A DNA stretch of 64,000 nucleotides from an uncultured Clostridia bacterium (lineage in GTDB: Bacteria; Bacillota; Clostridia; Christensenellales; Pumilibacteraceae), in the NCBI GenBank assembly GCA_947175195.1, contig CAMWLQ010000004.1, positions 82,498 to 146,497 of the forward strand, given 5' to 3'. The notes beneath the pieces are model-generated. The model ran no database searches. It was not told the origin of the DNA and worked only from the letters and a program-made list of their open reading frames with translations. Every line of letters starts with the position of its first letter. Position 1 is the stretch's first letter. The translations under genes were made by a program, and so were the position numbers. This document shows, piece by piece, positions 62,601 through 64,000 of the stretch.

Positions 62601-64000
62601 GGGCGTGGTGTATCCGAGAATAAAGTGCGAATACGTAACGCCGCCCGAAATCTCCACCGTGTACGTAGCCGATTCGTTTTGAATGTACACGGGACCGCCG
62701 AGGAAGGAGCCAATATACCCCGTCCACGTATCGGTTTCCTCGCTGTACGTCATAGTGTTTTTGTTCATCGAAAGCGTGGTCAAAACGTGCGGCATACGCG
62801 GCATGGCGTTTTTGCCCGCCCAAATATTATTGGCTTGGCTGTTGTAAAGCGCCTGACCTATATTGATCGCTATACCGCCCGTCGCGTCCATAGCCGCGCC
62901 GCTCAATTTGACCGTAAGCACCTCGCCTGCGGGCGCGTAAACACCCGTAACGTTATAACTGGTATATCCGCGGTTGGACAACGTTACCTTTTTGGTAATG
63001 GCGGGCTCACTGTCCGCAACGTCGCCGAGATACATCCCGACCGAAGCGGTGTGCTTGTACAGCTGGCGCTGCTCGTTGGAGTAAGTCTTTACACCGTTAG
63101 ACAAGCTTGCTATCTTCTTTGCAGGCACGGGCGCGGACACCGAGCCGCGGTAAAGATACCCGTCTTTGTCCATCCAAGTATACTTATCCTCGTCATCCCC
63201 ATTGCCGTCGTTGTTGGCACCGCGCGTGCCGTATGCAGCAAGATATGTAGATTCGTTGATAAGCGCGTTTCTCGCGGCAACCCTTTCCTCGCCATCGCCT
63301 ATAACCGCGCCCAACGTATATCCGTATTTGGGATAACCGTTAGTAGAGCCGAATGCATCCGCCTCGTCATGAACGCCTTCGACAGGCTTGTTTCGCTTAA
63401 CTTTGCTTGACGTCGATTCCGAAAAGTACGCTACTTTGCTCATAGCGGGATACTGGTTGATAGCGGTAGCTTTTTGATTTTTCAACCCCACGTTATCGGA
63501 GCCACAGCCTTTAAGCCCGAGCGCAAGTCCCAAAATAAGCGCAAGAATAAGCACAAAGCATACCGCGCCGGCAATAATGGATTTTACCTTATTTTCTTTT
63601 ATCAACGCGACAACGTTACCGAACTTGGAGCCGTTATTCGACTTTTTGGCAGTCGACTTTTTCTTGCTCTTTTCGGTTTTCTTAATAGCCGCGGTTTTAG
63701 CCTTGCCCTCTTTTTTGGCAGGCTGAGTAATCGTAGGCTTAGCGGCAGGCGTAGACTTAGCTGTCGCCGCACTCACCGTCGCCGCAGTTTCCGCTTTGCC
63801 GCTCTCGGTAGCGGAAGACTGACCTACTTTTTGAGTAAGCGTAGGCTTAGCGGCAGGCGTAGGCGTAGCGGACTTTGCCGTAGTTGCCGTCGTCGCAGGT
63901 CTTGCCGTAGGCGTAGCGGACTTTGCCGTAGTTGCCGTCGCCGCGGGTCTTGCCGTAGGCGTAGCGGACTTTGCCGTAGTTGCCGTCGCCGCGGGTCTTG
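59628..64000 (-). CDS. M60-type (enhancin-like) surface metallopeptidase, 5' end outside window
   Basis: At least 1456 aa; the reading frame stays open through the right edge, so an internal GTG near 63776 is not the start. In order: Ala/Thr/Pro repeats (63862-64000), a Lys-rich stretch, one TM helix (~63505-63580, type II anchor), a Trp/Tyr-rich ectodomain, zinc motif HEYHH with GNMHEYHHNFQGFG (~62245-62270) and following GEVTNNSLN for the third Glu, then a coagulation F5/8 type C (discoidin, CBM32-like) domain (~60010-60440) and a final beta-sandwich with GATVNFTFEGTQLGV (~59640-59960). M60 peptidases cut mucins and glycoproteins, so a gut glycan-rich niche is inferred. Confidence 0.9.
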   Translation of the reverse strand, partial: RPAATATTAKSATPTARPAATATTAKSATPTARPATTATTAKSATPTPAAKPTLTQKVGQSSATESGKAETAATVSAATAKSTPAAKPTITQPAKKEGKAKTAAIKKTEKSKKKSTAKKSNNGSKFGNVVALIKENKVKSIIAGAVCFVLILALILGLALGLKGCGSDNVGLKNQKATAINQYPAMSKVAYFSESTSSKVKRNKPVEGVHDEADAFGSTNGYPKYGYTLGAVIGDGEERVAARNALINESTYLAAYGTRGANNDGNGDDEDKYTWMDKDGYLYRGSVSAPVPAKKIASLSNGVKTYSNEQRQLYKHTASVGMYLGDVADSEPAITKKVTLSNRGYTSYNVTGVYAPAGEVLTVKLSGAAMDATGGIAINIGQALYNSQANNIWAGKNAMPRMPHVLTTLSMNKNTMTYSEETDTWTGYIGSFLGGPVYIQNESATYTVEISGGVTYSHFILGYTTPEEFEKNNKSTAPYFDLEVWEYGVLHSGPKSYAQQFSYNDLYDAAVYWEKVSLVTTQRGYGYKQGIVFIYDPFVAAGAAVAFPGRSSVNCPLGWMTSSLNYNAMITSGSWGNMHEYHHNFQGFGVGGGADGEVTNNSLNLVSYALFTNISAKRSIGSYGVAGVGGGWNNYTVGTWTLNQINNNSITSTNGLAVYATLLHNFGPEAFIKNAKDSNLTYWNNWSNYTGYDMSYYANLVSAYAVGDKPAANSSLPMFIPVSSVYQTGRSYGTGDNKKYITTTRPYVIPYGNTFNIDLSPYSAPGGQYASGSIVLPTKQDSAQTKRFSYTVKSVSQPEHGKIEKVDDLHYNYIPNQSDKSLTSGKIIVTLGITDDTGAITKIDDVDLVLEFEQTHELNKMALDRTTYTYDADKMYTDAEDAYNAKFKNYKNVVTRYQSNPTQNANTDIWFRPDTEQYRTQYSSDPEEYFIHENQIDVVDGKLYFGEDGKYRVFLRGRTNCALYFSIDGKDYKLGGTIKALPTTGQSYEFRPTDENTYFDVEFDEGACTVTVYVGGQKTYDYKLKRDETGEFRNWVYIKEVLIDTSKGAVSFIGVGTSQWTETMFNLSETYHNASGGQLTSAENVDYNYTQNTYNNQSGVAIAATRTYSNGSVKYYSISRGTYTEITGTKFAEITEPKLVEPTSASYANAYRTTYEFRKNEFKTDYFYIRDYAANYLDNVNLTPAGEVTLIESNYSAPPTGWGWGNFPITNLTDGNTNTYIHTSSTITENNPLSFTFDAGKEITANRIVITARNHNNMGEGPGSFRLLSSMDGVVYYEVASYENLPRANTTSVNFPASKFRYYRVEITHSQPTAGGGTSPYYIVISSINLVYSTEVTGGVLYSPDNTMFNYSGKWSQATVHSNYGHVFVGKKGATVNFTFEGTQLGVVSSNSLGQKFEVYIDGKKVESLPLKEDNGSYKYTYISQKLKSGKHKVQIKCTGEANFDSFAVFNHPDEA
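63862..64000 (-). repeat. 48-bp coding minisatellite
   Basis: Three tandem copies of a 48-bp unit (starts 63862, 63910, 63958; the last cut by the window edge). Each encodes a 16-residue unit SATPTARPAATATTAK with one A/T substitution. It lies on the cytoplasmic side of the M60 protein's TM helix. Confidence 0.9.

Noticed and set aside
63862..64000. CRISPR-like array
   Set aside because: Units are directly adjacent with no spacers and keep the protein frame; it is a coding minisatellite. No CRISPR array or cas gene was seen in the window.

Overview
The window reads as chromosome of a low-to-medium GC Gram-positive, Clostridia-like gut bacterium (inference). The evidence is a bacterial V-type ATPase operon, a Firmicutes-type sua5-ywlE-rpiB block, AAGGAG-type ribosome sites, sigma-A promoters, lipoproteins, BspA/MBG-type surface proteins and an M60 (mucin-peptidase-like) ectoenzyme with a discoidin domain. 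Almost everything lies on the minus strand.

Layout: 1-899 is a cut-off membrane protein and 1215-1853 a lipoprotein. 1912-12683 is one operon read right to left: sua5, arginine-phosphatase-like LMW-PTP, rpiB, then V-ATPase subunits G/H, I, K, E, C, F, A, B, D. 12767-13528 is a lone plus-strand membrane protein. 13751-34596 is the striking part: ten tightly packed minus-strand genes behind a perfect-consensus promoter. In transcription order they encode an Hsp70-like ATPase, a SNF2-type helicase with many zinc clusters, a zinc-cluster protein, a five-TM protein with MBG ectodomains, a zinc-ribbon/Sel1 protein, a coiled-coil protein, an HExxH zincin, a 1502-aa DUF4011-type SF1 helicase, a basic helical protein with an acidic tail, and a Vps4/katanin-like AAA ATPase with a possible MIT-like N-terminus. 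The last pair recalls ESCRT-III/Vps4. I know no described system with this gene set and propose it as a candidate new conflict or genome/membrane-processing system.

34806-43085 holds pgk, a TIM-barrel epimerase, an exo/endonuclease-phosphatase, small membrane and Cys-rich proteins and a MACPF-GLUG protein. A DUF3592 gene at 43364 is interrupted by an in-frame TAG. 44235-47535 carries 23S, tRNA-Asn and 5S genes with their own UP-element promoter and no 16S upstream. 47994-50968 has two paralogous exported proteins around a lipoprotein. A beta-helix adhesin, an MMPL transporter, L-lactate dehydrogenase, two HTH regulators with a triple operator, a flavodoxin and the M60 ectopeptidase (running off the right edge) follow.

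Two genome-level signals recur. Several genes have a sigma-A -10 box only 6-9 nt before the start codon, predicting leaderless mRNAs, while others have TTGACA/TATAAT promoters and Shine-Dalgarno sites. Intergenic regions also hold several interspersed repeat families, including a ~180-bp element present twice, each time just after a minus-strand stop codon, with a compensatory stem change suggesting RNA structure.
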